A stretch of DNA of 60,386 nt from Dipetalonema caudispina (GCA_013365325.1 JABVXV010000359.1:1-60386), one strand, 5' to 3'; positions 38,201 through 51,800 are shown, numbered from the stretch's first letter. Made by a program: numbers and translations. Notes: generated from the sequence alone by a model not told the origin.

Positions 38201-41200
38201 TTTAATATCCTTACAGTCTATGTAAAAACTATTCAGCAGTATAGCTATTTATATTATCGTAATAAAGCGGTCGAAATTTAGATTTTCCACAATAAGATGT
38301 AGAAATTTGGGTATCAACAAGTATTTTTAGTCAGCAATTTTCATTACCTTTTGATATAACTTGTGAAAAGTTTAAAGTCATGGCTGTCATTTCAAGTTGA
38401 AATGCATTTTAAACCGATCAGAAGTAACTTGTTAAAAAGTGAGTGCATTTGAGTTCGTAGATGAAATAAGTCAAAGATTATAAATGATAGTATCTGGTCT
38501 GAATCCGGTTAATGCAATTTAATTTGTTATGATTTATGACCTTTTCTATACAGAAACATTTCAAGGCCAACCACCATCATTACTATGTAATGAATTCATT
38601 TCCAGCGCCTCAAACAACGACAAGCTGAAATTGAGAATAATCCGTACTACATGAAAGGGGAAACTAAAAATAGTGCTTCAAAACGATTAACACGGACTCC
38701 TCTTGGCACGATAGAAAGGCGTGGATCGACTCCTGATTTGCAAAGTCCGTTAGAAATACCCGGCAAGCTTTTATTTTAAATTTATCTAGAAGATTTATGA
38801 AAAAAGTAATTCTATTCTTCAGTTAAGTCAGTTTTTTTCATCCTTAAAAATGTGTATGAGTTACAAAAAAACTTTGTTCCAGGAGTGGTGGGACTCAACA
38901 GATACATGGAACAACAGCAGTCAACACTGTCATGGAAAACTGTAAAGAAAGAAAAAAAGAAAGTTAAAGGAAGGAAAAATAAAGTTGGTAAAGAGATAAG
39001 TTCTAGTGACGATGATGATATTCCAGTGATCCATCAGGTGTGTTTCGTTTATTTCGAAGTATTTCGCAGTCCTAAACGATTTGCATTTTACAGTTTCAGT
39101 AAGCATCACCTTTAGGTAGTTTATACTAATTAGTTTCCACGAAATTATCGAAGTTTTCCAGATGTTTATTTTATTCGGATTCAAAATTAGCTTACAAAAC
39201 TTATTCCTTATGAAAGTACGAAGCTGAATTTCATGAAAGTACTCTAAAATTTTTATATTAAACTAAGCTTTAGGTCAACAGGGGGGAAGGTGAAATGCCA
39301 GAGAATGCTAAGTCAACTGATGAAGAAGAAGCAGCTGGAAATGAAGTTCGTCGTATTTTTTGGTTCAACTTAATCTGTTTTGCAAAACTTTAAATATTAA
39401 AATTTCTGTCCTAATTTTTAAAAAGAAATGTCTTTGTGTTAAATTCAATCAGAAGTTAGATAATATAGATTCGACAGCAGTGGTTTGTAAAATAAATAAG
39501 TGTTTAGAATGAGATGGACGAAATTTACAAAGCACTGGATGTTAACTTGGAAGAACCCTTAAAAGCAGACGAACGGGAGGATGCACCTCATGCGTATATC
39601 CAACCACGACCACGTGTATTAGATTTATTTGGATACTCGCGTACAGGAGCTGCCAAAGCTGCTGATTCCCTTCTGTCCTACAATGATACATCATCGTTAG
39701 AACGAAGCGAAAAGAAAAAAAAGAAACTGAGAAAAGTGGGCAAAGAACTTAGAGAAAAGTGAGTTAAAGTATTTCATCATGCCTCAACAAAGTTAAGAAA
39801 TCTTTAATAAATGTCAAATCACTTTAATTATAAATTCTTTCAGAAGGGTATCAAAAAGGAAGAAACTGAATGGCTCAGATGCTCATCAGAGTGATGCGAT
39901 CCACACTGAAAAATGGCTGAGTAGTGCAGAAGCCAGAGAAACTACTACAAAAGCTTTGAAAAAAGCGTCAAAAAACTCTGCAAAAGTTGGTCATCTGATC
40001 AGTTAATCATTAATGTAGCTTAGAATTGATAGAAATAATTCAAGTGATAACCCGTGTTAGGAAGCCTCTGCACTCTTATTCCTAGTGTGTAACTATTAAA
40101 ATCTATATTTGAAATTATCTTGGTAGTTTCCATGGATTTTATTTCTTCGATCTCCTGTTCTGTTCAGCTTTATAAAATTTTAGAAAAATGAACCAAAAAC
40201 TGGGAATGGGAAAAAAAAGAGGAACGTTATTGAAGAACCAATTGATAAGGACGTGTACGAAGTAAGTTTTAAGAAAGTTGAAAATGGTAATTGTAACAGT
40301 TTGTTAATGTTTCCTCTGCTGTTCTCCACTTGTATAGAGAAAATGTATATTGAAATGTGGAATGAGGATCAGCACTCCAACCTTGAGTATCTTTCATGCA
40401 GCTTTAGTTGACAGCGCTGAATATATTAAGTTGAATAATTCTGAGAAATTTAGTTGGACAAATGAAATCATAAAATCCATTTCGGTGTAGTTACCATGTA
40501 AAATTTTGTCGTTTGAATCTACGGAATGCGAATATGTATTGATGATGAGAGAAAAAATAAATTTTCAGGCAGCTTCAGGTATTTGTACTCCAAGCAATCC
40601 TAATTTGCATTTTGGTTCAACTTCATCGAATGGAGCCCTAACTCCATATGAGGATTCTTCTTTACATCATGTGAAAGAGCAAGTAGCAAAATTGAGACTG
40701 AGTTCTTATAAAGTACTGGGGGAAACAGAAGATTTGAAATTGGTTGGTACCTCATTTTCTATTTTTGACTTATTATAATGTAACCATGGGCAGGTTTAAT
40801 CAGTAAGCGAACGGTCTAACTGCGAGAGCTTTTTTATAACAGACATTTATGTGAGTTCTAAGCAGAATGAACTAAGAGATCATGTAACTATCCCTTATTC
40901 TTCCCTCATTAAAGTGAATTTCTAAGTTAAAATGGCATGAATAGCAATATGTTCCTTTTTTTTTTTTGAGTAATAATAAGTAAAATCAGATGATTTAGTA
41001 GGTTGTATATCCCATTTATATATTTCATTAGGTATTTTAATCTCTGACAAGTTATTGCTATGTTAGCAAAGGGACTCATTAGTTTTTTTAAAGATAATTA
41101 TCTCTTTTAGACCTACGAAACTCGAGTATCAACCGATGATGCAAATCAAATTGCAGTTGGAATCGTATTTTCAAACAAAGGACGCGGTACGTTGCGTAAT

Positions 41201-43441
41201 TTGGAAATGAATGTGTTGGACACGATTAATACACGTTTATTACGTGAGGAAGGCAAATCATCCATGGTATTTTTAATATTTATTTACATGATATTGGAAT
41301 GATACATAATTTAGTAGAATCTTAGCAATGTATAATGTCTTGTTGAAGAAGTTTAGTTATATACGTCGTATTCTCGTGAGATTCAGTAATGTATGGATCA
41401 GCATCAACACTTTAATTCAGTTCCACAAAATTTAATTGGAAGATTTGAACGGCCTTATTGATAGCAATAATTTGCAACTTAAATATACGACCCCAGCTTC
41501 CTTAAATATGCTATCTAGTCTCCAACTCAGCGTAACTTTGCATTGCGAATTATATAGATTAGTCAAAAATCTCAAGATATTCAAGTAAATGACCGAAAAA
41601 TCTTAATTTGCTCCTATTAAGGGATATTATATTCTTTGGAGTTTGAAGCGATTGTTACTATCCATGAATGTAACAGTTTGACCAAGCATTATAATTTTCA
41701 GGCTGGAATCCCACTTTCATTCCAGCTTCCTGCCGGCGTCTCCGCTGAACATGTTTTCAGATTTTCAGTGAAAGCAATCAATATGCCACAGAAGTTGAGA
41801 GGCAATTTAACATTCTTCGCAGACGTAAGTGCGCATAATTAAATTTTAAATTATCTTTGATGTGTGGTTATATCAGTATTTCTACAAGAATCAAACGAAA
41901 TACATAGGTATAGTTAGTAGAGTTATACAAAATTTATTTGATGACTCATTGATTAATTAATTAATTTGATTTTAGCGTAAGGATGGAACTATTCAAGACA
42001 AACTAGATTTCCATATTCTTATGCCAACAGTATCCTTCCTTGTACCTGCCACCATTACAAGGTATGCGCTTCATAAAGAATCATAGGTGATAAAGAAGAT
42101 GATGTACTGAATGAATTAAAACTTATTTAATCTGTCCATATTTATTGCTTTTGGACCAGGAATGATTAAGTGGTTTAACATCTTCATTACGCATAAGAAA
42201 GGTTCAAGTTCGAAATTAATTTTTTTTTTGAGATTCATTAAAATCGCAATACGATTTTATTCTTTCTTCTAGGTGTTCGGCGTATTACCCGATTCTTCAA
42301 GATTTATTTTTGTGTTGTTTTTTAGTTTTATTATTGAAATGTTAATTTTATAAACGGGAATGGGAAGTTTACACGTCACATTTTCAGTGAATCTTATGAC
42401 GTGTTATTAAATTCGAACGATATGGGCTATAAATCATCCGCACAACTTATTAGCAATCTTCCGTGGAACTCAGTCTTGAAGAAAATCTGCTTCCTCGCTC
42501 ATTTTAATGGTAATTTTTATTTACACAAATAAATTTTTGTTCTATACTTCGTGTACTTATATTTTATTTTGCTACTACGTCTTCGTTGTCTCAGATTCAT
42601 CTATCATATTGAAGTATCTCTCAGAAGTGTTGTGACTAATTGCTAAAAACGAGCGACCATCAGCATTTCGCATAAGATTTGCAATGTTTCTCTTGATGTG
42701 TCCGGTTGAGTGTCAGTAGATTTAAAAAGTTCGATTAACAATATTATATGATGGGAAATACACTGGAGATGTATTTGCTATAGAAATATACTCGAAATTT
42801 TTTTGAGAAGCACCTGATTCAATCGGTTTCTCATCCCCATTTTTGGGCATGAAGTTTACTGGTTTGATTTTTTTTTATTAAATTAAATTTACTGATATTT
42901 TTTTTTTGCAGTGGTGAAACAGAATAATACAGTAGCAGCACTCTATGCTCATACTATAAAGGCTGAATCAGTTTGCATTCTGATCAAACAACAGGTCACT
43001 TCACCATTTATTATTGATAAAAACTTTATTAATGTATATGCCTGTCCTTTCATGCAATTCAACTTGCTTCACTTTTGAGTATTTTAGCTAATGGAAAATA
43101 AGTTTCTGAAGCTAAAAAGCTGAGTTTCCTATTGAAATTTTCATAATTTCAATTCGGAATTCCCATCTAACTCTTTGAAGAAACTTTGAACTTCTGTTTG
43201 TGCTTTCACAAACACTAAATCATTTAGTGATTTGAATATTGAATCTCTTACATATATTAAGGAGAAATATCGAGCAAAGGAATAATGGAGAAGATAAAGG
43301 CTGTATAAAGAGTTACTTTTTCTGCAAATCAGTTTTTGAATTATTCTTCAGGGTGACAAAATTCAAATCGACGGTCGCTGTGGTGATCAACAATTGATCT
43401 ACGCAGTTGTCGATGAATTACGCGACATAGTTTCTTCATGA
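32297..43441 (+). CDS. apd-3: AP-3 complex subunit delta (delta-adaptin)
   Basis: Large subunit of the AP-3 adaptor, which sorts cargo from endosomes to lysosomes and lysosome-related organelles (gut granules in nematodes). Twenty-nine exons keep phase and give about 1257 residues: 32297-32392, 32521-32616, 33026-33114, 33541-33721, 33958-34087, 34182-34321, 34492-34565, 34676-34725, 35025-35077, 35325-35494, 35735-35908, 36362-36431, 36835-37001, 37216-37447, 37659-37804, 37918-38134, 38606-38762, 38883-39037, 39274-39345, 39508-39758, 39844-39985, 40184-40261, 40569-40742, 41111-41266, 41702-41824, 41976-42061, 42388-42509, 42912-42994, 43352-43441. The adaptin trunk is highly conserved (FLKYPDSLRPTFPRLKEKL, LEDPDPGVQSAAVN, GELNPVAAKAQKKVPIPEG). 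A lysine-rich hinge (VKKEKKKVKG; EMPENA) leads to the C-terminal ear. The intron after 38762 uses a GC donor. AATAAA lies at 43598-43603. Confidence 0.97.
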
Positions 43442-43693
43442 ATGACATCATAGAAATTGTGTTCATCCATTTTCTATAAGTAGTTATACATTTTATTGGT
43501 TATTGAGGTTTTTAAGAAATAATTCCTCAAGAAAATGCTCTGGTAAAGGAAGAAATGTTTCATTTTATGTTGTTCCCTTTTGTGCTATTTGAGCTAAAAT
43601 AAAGGAAGGGAATACATGAAAAAGTGTTCAAATATTTTATTCTCTAGCCTTTCCATCCAGGCCTAAGAACACTGATGGAAAATTATGGCATCA

Positions 43694-44038
43694 TTAATCA
43701 ACTAGACTAGACCCTATTGGTTGCTCTATTTCTTCATTTTGCACATTTCTATTTCTAAGCTTTTCCAGAGACATTGTATCTTGAACTTTCAATTGAACAA
43801 TTTGTATCTTTTCTGAAAAAAAAACTGTTTTTCTAAAAGTTTTTATGTTAATGTTTGAGGCTTCACTTTCATTTAACAAGAAGCATGTGAAATCTGTCGA
43901 CTGCTGTTTCACTGATGATTATAGCGCTCAACTTTGTCTTAAATTCCAAAACACTGGAGGACTCGTTACCATCCATAGTCTACCGAAATAAGCCAACGAG
44001 AAAAGCAAAACTTCAGAGGTTTTGAAAAATCTTTTCAT
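43694..44038 (-). CDS. Possible small two-exon gene, 74 residues, unrecognised
   Basis: Exons 44038-43933 and 43812-43694 join in phase 1 across a 120-nt intron (donor GTTGAG, acceptor TTTTTTCAG). The product would start MKRFFKTSEVLLFSLAY, carry one short hydrophobic stretch through LWMV, then PPVFW, and end in a polar Lys/Glu/Asn-rich tail (EKLRNRNVQNEE). Its size and layout resemble small mitochondrial inner-membrane factors, but no family is recognised. A minus-strand AATAAA (TTTATT on plus, near 43635-43640), about 55 nt past the stop, supports a convergent transcript ending against AP-3 delta. The terminal exon is better supported than the first. Confidence 0.35.
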
Positions 44039-44438
44039 GCGAAAATATTTCTGAAAGTATGTTGTCATAATGGAAGCTTTTTTTTTTTTTTTTTCTGGCT
44101 ATTCGTGCAATCTCGCTTTGTTTTCTCTCATTCTGCTAAGCTCTATAATTTGCATTATTTCGATAATTTATATCACTTTCTCCGTTTTAATGACTTATTT
44201 TATTTGGTTGATGTGTGCGTCTCTTTTTCATTTTTCGTCTCTTAGCATTAGTTTTCATGTGGTTGAGATCACTTATCATTAGAACTCATAATCGATGATT
44301 AGACACTCTTTTTTCGCTACTTATTACGTTTGATTTTTATTCTGAGCCATTTGGAAGTTTCGAGATAACTCTTTTTTCAATACCTTATATTAGATTAGTT
44401 CAAATTTTCTCTCGATCCTTCCATTCTGTTTTCGTACT

Positions 44439-44845
44439 TTACTCAGATCTTTCTTCCTCATCTTGAATAGGTGTAATCGTAAGTTTAAAATTCAGATTAG
44501 CTCTCAAGTAAAGATCAGTACGCATTTCAATATTCCAAAGTCGGTAATTATACTTTTTTTTGCACTTCGATTCAAAATGACTTGTATAAATTTCCGATAA
44601 TTTTTGAAATCGGATCCTTCTGTTATTTTTCACCAGAAGAAATACTGTTTTAATTGTATAGAAGACAGTGATCAATGCTAGCTGAAATGTTGTATTTCTG
44701 TCTGTTCTCCTATGATAAATTCACAATTTGTGATTACTGTTTCTGGTTGTGGGTAGAGAGAGAAATAGTAAGTGTTGTTGTTTATAATATTTATTGAATG
44801 ATTCAAGGAGTTTGAAGAAGTTAGCTTCTTTCGGTTTATTTCCAT
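44439..44845 (-). CDS. Putative small single-pass membrane protein (116 residues)
   Basis: Exons 44845-44738 and 44681-44439 join in phase 0 across a 56-nt intron (donor GTAATC, acceptor CATTTCAG). The first exon starts MEINRKKLTSS and is Asn/Ser/Tyr-rich. The second opens with a hydrophobic segment (LALITVFYTIKTVFLLV), then a strongly basic stretch (KNNRRIRFQK, KCKKKYNYR) and an acidic end (QDEEERSE). Stop-transfer basic residues make the second part the likely cytosolic tail. AATAAA (TTTATT at 44336-44341) follows about 100 nt past the stop. The second exon reads convincingly as coding; the first could be replaced by the exon at 45154-45351, which also ends in phase 0. No homologue is recognised. 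Confidence 0.45.
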
Positions 44846-45153
44846 TTTGATTTATTCCTTGAATATTTTCCTGTAACGGGATTTGTAACAATTTTTTTTT
44901 GGTTTTTTCAGGAACTGAGAAAACCAATAATTGGTAATAATCTCACATCCCTAAAGTGTTTCTGTTTTCTGCTATTTATTCAACTTTTTGATGTATTATA
45001 TTAGATTTTATATATCATTGTTGTGATAGTATTAATTATATGCCATTACAAATAATGTATTTCCAAAGTTCTTATGCAGTTTGCTTTGCAATTTATGGTA
45101 ATAACACATTTATTTGAAATATGTTATGCATTATTTCATATAGCATCCCTTTT

Positions 45154-45351
45154 TTAACATATTACGACGTGTTTTGGAATAGATTTGAAACTAAAGTTAG
45201 GATAAAATACTGGTGTGAAGTTTTTTTCCTCTGTAGTTAAGTTGATCAAGCGATCATTCGAAGGGTGAAAGTTTATCACCCACCCTTTGTACTCTCCTCC
45301 AGATAATATGGGCTCTTGGCTATTAATGTGATGGTCGGAATGATTTGGCAT
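45154..45351 (-). CDS. Small ORF with four N-glycosylation sequons, possibly an ectodomain exon
   Basis: A 65-codon ORF starts at ATG 45351 (MPNHSDHHINS) and stops at 45154. It has balanced composition (SGGEYKGWVINFHPSNDRL) and four N-x-S/T sequons (NHS, NLT, NFT, NFS) in 65 residues, unusual for random sequence. Near its end CACGTC|GTAATATG is a plausible phase-0 donor that would fit the membrane exon 44681-44439. Unspliced, an AATAAA (TTTATT near 45110) lies about 45 nt past the stop. It may therefore be a separate short gene or the extracellular exon of its neighbour. It has no recognised family. Confidence 0.3.
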   Translation of the reverse strand: MPNHSDHHINSQEPILSGGEYKGWVINFHPSNDRLINLTTEEKNFTPVFYPNFSFKSIPKHVVIC

Positions 45352-45359
45352 CTTAATGA

Positions 45360-48300
45360 TGTTTAAAATTATTTTAACTTACAACATTGTCGCAAGCACG
45401 TTGGAAGAGGATATTGCTCCTAACCGAAAATTAGATTGATTCATTCTAGCTAGATTTTTTATTCCTTAGCGTAATACCTTTAATATTATATATCTCTTCC
45501 GATACTTTCAACTTAAATAGTTCTTAAATTACAATCAAGAAAATTGATTAAAAAACTGTTTAAATAATGTTTTCCGGGAGTGAAACAGTTAATGAATGAC
45601 TTAATGGTTTATTGGTTATGTATCTAATGTTTGTCCTTAATTTCAAAACAAATCAAATTTCGCAAATTTCGTTTTTTTATTCTAATCTAACTTATCAATT
45701 ACAGTTCAGATAAAAAGGTGATATAACTGAAGTACTATGCCTCATTACTCCGTGGTGTGCATATTACAGGCATATCCGAAAGCTTTTCTTTGTCATTTCA
45801 AATAACATTTACAACAATTAGCGTCATAGAAAGCATTGAAGAAATAAAATATTCAAATTGTATAATTCTCCATTTTTTCCCTGTTTTTAAGAATTTATTG
45901 ATCTCATCAGACTTGTTTGGCAAGAAGGATAAATAGTGTGGAAAATTAACCACTCGTCGATATTCGGGAAATGTTGTTTTGCTTGTTTGCTAGCTTTTAC
46001 TACTACCGCTATTACTTGAGGAGTGAGTGAGAAGTTGAGGAAGATTAAGAATTTGGATTTTATACATGATGGGCGATATTGTGTGTTAAATCTTAGGCAA
46101 TTGGAGCAACATGAGAAGCAGTATGGAAATGGGATATATTTTATTCACAGGAAACAAGAAAAGTCGAAATAAGGACCTAAAAGGCCTTTTGAAAAGCCTA
46201 GAGACCAGGAATGTGAAGAGCATTACTTGGTAAACTGCAATTTTTTGGCCAATCTCAAAAATATTTCTTTTCATTGATGCTGCTATTTCTTCATTATTAT
46301 CCTTTACCATGTTGTTGTTATCGCTATTTCCACCAATACTATTATCACTACTATCACAACCAGTACTGTTACAAATTACTACTCCTAAATAGTATTTCTG
46401 ATTGCTATTTCAATTTCAATTTCTTTTCTGGAAAAGAAAAATTGTTTAATATCGAATGTTTCATTAAATAAACCAAAGATATAACCACAAATCAATAACT
46501 TAATGAAAGCATATCACTTACATCGTGGTAATAAAACCTCCGTTATATCTGCAGTGATGCGAATATTCATCCTAATATCTTGTTTCTCTCTTGCATGATA
46601 TGGGTATTGGATTTTTAAAACATTCTGATAATAAGAAAAGAAAATATCCAAAATTTCGCCTCAATAAAAATTTCTTCAACAGATTTTCTCAATACATTTG
46701 ATTATTCCTTGATCTATTTTTGAAATAAGTAGAAATATTTGTAGCAAGCATAAGGTATCTCAATTATAGAAAGCGGTAGTTACCTTTCGAATTTCGATTT
46801 ATTCTCATTTCTCTTAAAAAAAGACAAAAAAGAAAAAAAAGATTGGCATGCTAAGTGATTAAAAGATTAACTTGTCTAATCCGTTCCCACATAATTTGCA
46901 TTAAAAAAGGTTTAAAGTGGAAAATGTTTATCAATTTCATTATTTTTTTTTCGAATTCGTCTTTTTTTTTGCCGAAAAATCAAATATTTATTAAATAAGT
47001 TGGCATATTTCTAAGATCTTTTGCAGTACGAAACAGAAATGGTTGAATTTTAAATTAATTTTGGAAGCAAAACGAGAGAGAGAGAGAGAAAGCAATTCCA
47101 ACTGTTTGATTTTTCAACGGGCCAAAAAAAAAAAAGGTTTGAGAAGATAACGGGTGACAAAATGTGACAGATATTTTGTGACTGAAAAGAAATGATAGAA
47201 TTTATATATATCCAATAATTATTTCCTTTTGATTTCTTTTTGTTTTTTGTTTTTTCTTTTTTTTTTTTCTTTTCATGTAAAATTATTTGGAATAAATTTC
47301 CAATGAATGAAATGAACCAAATTTTTGCATCTTTTTTTTTTTTGAATGGTAAAATAATAGAATATTTCCGATTATCAATTTCTTAATTTTTTTAATCCTA
47401 AAAAATCTTTCCAATTATTCGTAATTTTTTTTTTCTTTCTTCAATAAAAATAATAATTATGCAAGAATTTCTAATCTTTCCTTCATTCATTTATGCATAT
47501 TTCTAGCCAATAGCACTTACATATAAAGCAAAAAGAAAAAAAGCAATGAACTTGTCTCCTTTCAAGGAAAAATGTTTTATTACTTATTTCAGGAGAGATG
47601 TTATCACATATATGATGTATATGTGTGTATGTCTGTGTGTGCATATGTATGTGTGTGTGTGTGTCTGTGTGTGTATGTCCTAATGGAAGTCCAAAATTTT
47701 CGTCTTCTTTCGTTTTTTTCATTTTTTTCATTTTTTTTTTTTTTTTGAGTGTCCATATATTGGCGTGTTAATCGATCTTGACGATGCCATTTGCACACAT
47801 TAAGCCTATTTACTATCAAACTTTCTGTTTAATTAACTCCAAAAGTTGCTGTTTTTATTTTTCAAATTTTATAGTGACACATTTCGTCATTTTAATTTCT
47901 TTTTAAACTAATTAAAATGAATTGACACGGACATGGAAAAAGAGAGGGAAAGAGAGAGAGGGAGAGGAAGATTGTCGTATGTTTTTTATACATCAATCAT
48001 GTCATCATTATATTTGATACTGATGAACTTTGTAATAAATTTCGATTATTTGTCATCTATGAAATGAAAATTGAAGTAGAATGGGAATCTTTCTATAACT
48101 AATGAAAACTCTTTCTTTGCTATCCTTCCCATCTTTTTTATCTATATGTTTTCATAGTTTTCATTGAAAATTAAAATATTCAAAATATTCGTATAATAGT
48201 AATTTCGCTAATACAACACTGATATGATATGGATTTGAATAGTTTTTAAGCTTGTTGGAATGATTAGAATGATAAGGGAGAAATCAGATTGAAACTTTTC

Positions 48301-48880
48301 ATAGACTTTGATCTACTGAAGCAAATATAGCCACTTTTCAAATTGAATAATAAAATTATTTTAATGAAATTTTATGCGCTACTTTAATTCCATATCATAT
48401 TTTTAATTATTGGGCTGTTTTTTAAAAAGTTTTAAATTATTGCTCAAAAAATTTGTTGCTATTTTTGTCTATGTCTTATTTTATTAGTATTCTTTGATTG
48501 GGATATTATGTGGTAGAAGTATGAATTTCTTGGAAGTTTAAAAAGAATAAGATGGTAGGACAAATTAGTGAGAAAATTCGTAATTTTTTCAAATTTTAAT
48601 TTTTTAATTTAGAAAACTTTCGAAAATCAAATGATTTAGGCTAAAAGATTGAAGAATCATTTGCAAAAGCACCATATGAACAATATGGCTAAATGCGCTC
48701 AGTGTGTCGTCTCCAGGCTCAATTGACGAAAACATTGGAAAGCTTTCTCAGCAATCCATCATCTAATTCTATACTAATTATATCTGCATTAAGTATTTAT
48801 GAATTGATATTATCAATTGATAACATTCATTTGGACAACAGACACATTTCCGATAGCCAGAAATGTCGCACAAGCCAAGA
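45360..48880. other. 3.5 kb AT-rich intergenic region
   Basis: This is upstream of the BTB gene. It contains many T runs, a GA run near 47074-47090 and a TG microsatellite near 47611-47678. Open stretches near 46086-46310 (minus) and 48693-48890 (plus) begin with ATG but have no supporting splice structure or domain. Confidence 0.5.
47611..47678. repeat. Interrupted TG microsatellite
   Basis: About 65 bases of TG/TATG units with several interruptions on the plus strand. Confidence 0.9.
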
Positions 48881-48882
48881 TT

Positions 48883-51800
48883 ATGATCGATAATGACAAT
48901 TGCGATTATTTTAACTCACAACCGTCTTCATCTAAGTTAACCGCTGCTAATTATCCTTCATCACTGCCCGATCAGGTATGGTCGAAGTTTGCTTTTTTTT
49001 TTCTCTTGTAGATAAAGTTGAAAGGTAGAAGATTTGCTTAATTAGAAATTTAAAGATTTAAAAAGTTGATTTTCTACTCTAATATCAGCATATCAGCATA
49101 GTTCTTGATGAAAAACTAATTTTCTAGTACTTCTAATAGTAATTTAAATGCAAATTATGCTTTTAGTTCATTTACAAATTATCTCTATTCATATCGATAC
49201 TATAGTATCATTCTTCTGTCATCCCAAATTTACCTGAACTTAAAGTACATCCCGGTAAGATAAAATATATTACTATCAGCTATCTTAATCCACCATATTT
49301 TACTGTTAAAGTTAGTTTGTTAGAAGGGAATCAATACATCAAGCATTATTCATATATTTTTAGAGATATCTCGAATTACCATTACTATCATTTATTCTTT
49401 TATGCATACATTTGGTGTTAAGATTGTAGAGTAATGCACCAAGAAAACGAAAAAAGAAAATTATTCGTCACTTTTGGGAATTCGTTTTGGGATTTGAATA
49501 TTTTGTTTACTCAATATTCATCCATCTTCTCCTATTTCATCCACCAATCCATTGAATTGTGAAAATATTGAAGAGAAATGAAGAAGGAACAGTGATGAAA
49601 ATGTTTAGAAGGAAAGAGATATTCTTATCATTTCCAATTATTTCTCCTCTTTATTTACTTAATTACTTTTTAATATGAATTATTTCTTATTAATTTATTT
49701 TGTTTTGTTTTTAATATCATACCATGACATTATTAGAATTTTTTTCTTTAAAAATTATTGATTGTAGTTTTTATAAGCACAAAGTATTAAGTTATATATC
49801 TGCATAGATGTTTACATGGATTTAAAACTAACCTCATAGGTTTGCTAATTTAATGCTTGAATAAATTATTAACAGTCGAGCAAGAGTATTGCCAAGTTTT
49901 CATTCTAGTTTATTCCGAATTGATATGCGCATGCTCTATATGCTTGATAAACATCAATTTTATTGAATACTTCAGTGATTAGTTGAAGAAAAGCATTCTT
50001 CGTCTCTTTTCATGTCATTCAAATAATTCGGTTGAAAGCTTTCAAAGTTTGTATTATTGCTTTCAAAGTTTTGTTTTTTTTTTTTCCATATCAAGTTTAT
50101 ATATAAAGTAAGAAGTGAAATAATTGTATGCTGGAAGAGAAATAATCAGATTTGTAGATAGATATTCAAAGTTGTATATTTGTATTATCTTTAATTGAAT
50201 TTCCTTTCTCGAATGTAACATTTCAACAAATTGAACAATGCCTGTAGCTTTTTCCAATTTCATTTGCGATATTCTACATTTAAAAATATAAAGGAAAAAA
50301 AAATCTAAGGCAATTGTTCATCCTTCCTTTTCCACTACGCTAAAACAATCTATTTGCAAAGTTCAAGATTTCATAGTTTATTATCCGATCGATCATGCTA
50401 TTCCTCAACATATCCTATTATTTTAGAATCATAAATTGTTGCTTAATGAAGTTCAACTCTAAGCATAAACATTCTTTCCTTCAAAAAAAAAAGAAATAAA
50501 CTTTTTGTATCGTGATTACTGCTTAAGTGGAAAAAATAAGTCATTCATTTAGCTAAGAAAGAAATCATTGGCACATTCTTCACCTCAATGGCTTTTTGTT
50601 AAGAGAAAAGGAAATAGTAAAGAAGAATTTTATATTTCCTTTACTATTTCAAAATGTTAATATGACGAAATAATTCTCCTTCCACATATTTTGCAACGAT
50701 CTCTTCGTTTCCCTTATTGTTGAAACATTATCAAGTCTATCTAATTCATTTGCTACAGTGATATTAATGCACGGTTGTCTAATTAATGTCCTTTTAATCG
50801 ACAATATTTTTACTTGCCCGAGATAAAAAGATTGGCCATATGAACTCGAAATGTTAATAGGTAGATGTTACCAACAAATGCAAGAAAAAAAAAGTATGAT
50901 TTTCAATACTTATCATGTTTTTACCTTCAAAATCTGTTAGAGATATAATCTTTATTCAGGTTTCTTAGCTTAATACTAAGAAAATGCCAAGGACTACATA
51001 ATCATTCTACTTTAAACAACAGTTATTTAATTTTATTCTGTAGAATGCAATGGAAAAGTGTGATAGAACGGCAACAAATTCTATCGAAGTGATAATCGAT
51101 TTTACACGACCGGATGGTCAACGTACTCGACCGCTTCTAGTGGATGGGAAACGATTATATGTGGACGAACACTATATCTCTGTATGGTCACCCGTTTTAC
51201 GGTTTGTTTTTCATAACATACAAAGTGTGGCCAAAAAAAAATTTGGTGTAAATAATATCAATAAAATAAAATGTTTTATTTGATAAATTTCTGAAAATTT
51301 AATATTATTGAGAACTGAAAGAGTTGTAGAACCGAAAACAAAAAATGATGAAATAAGATAATATGAAACAAAATTTGGAATAAAATAGAATAGAGGGGAG
51401 AAAAAAGGATCATTGAAATTGAATTGAAATCTTTGTTATGGATCAAATTAAGTTATATTTATTCAAAAATGCTATTTAAAATGTTATAAATCCTACTAAA
51501 CATTTCGGACATGAAGTTAACATGCGTGTAAATTTCGTTTTATAGCTAAGCAAATGAAAACACATTTCATTTCTAGTTACTTTCTCCTTATACCTTTACC
51601 TTATTATTATATTAGAATTTCTAAAAATCATTGCTTTAGCATTTTTGAAAAGCACTTTTTTTCCAGAGCCTGGTGTGTTGAATGTCCTGATCGTGAATTG
51701 ATTCTAGCAAATGTACAATATGATCATGTTCTTGAAATGCTTCATTGCATACATCCAACTTATAAGGAAGTAGACGATCAATCTGTACATATTCTATTAC

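Noticed and set aside
38141..38281. Read-through of the AP-3 delta exon past 38134 to a downstream stop
   Set aside because: The GTATAT donor after CAAAAA joins the exon at 38606 (RLKQRQAEIENNPYYMK) in phase, matching the conserved AP-3 delta hinge.
44070..44282. 70-codon hydrophobic ORF on the plus strand
   Set aside because: Its hydrophobicity comes from T-rich sequence (F, L, I, S codons). It has no splice or conservation support and begins in a T run.
46086..46310. 74-codon minus-strand ORF with ATG
   Set aside because: Hydrophobic and basic composition without splice context or known domain. Too little to call a gene.
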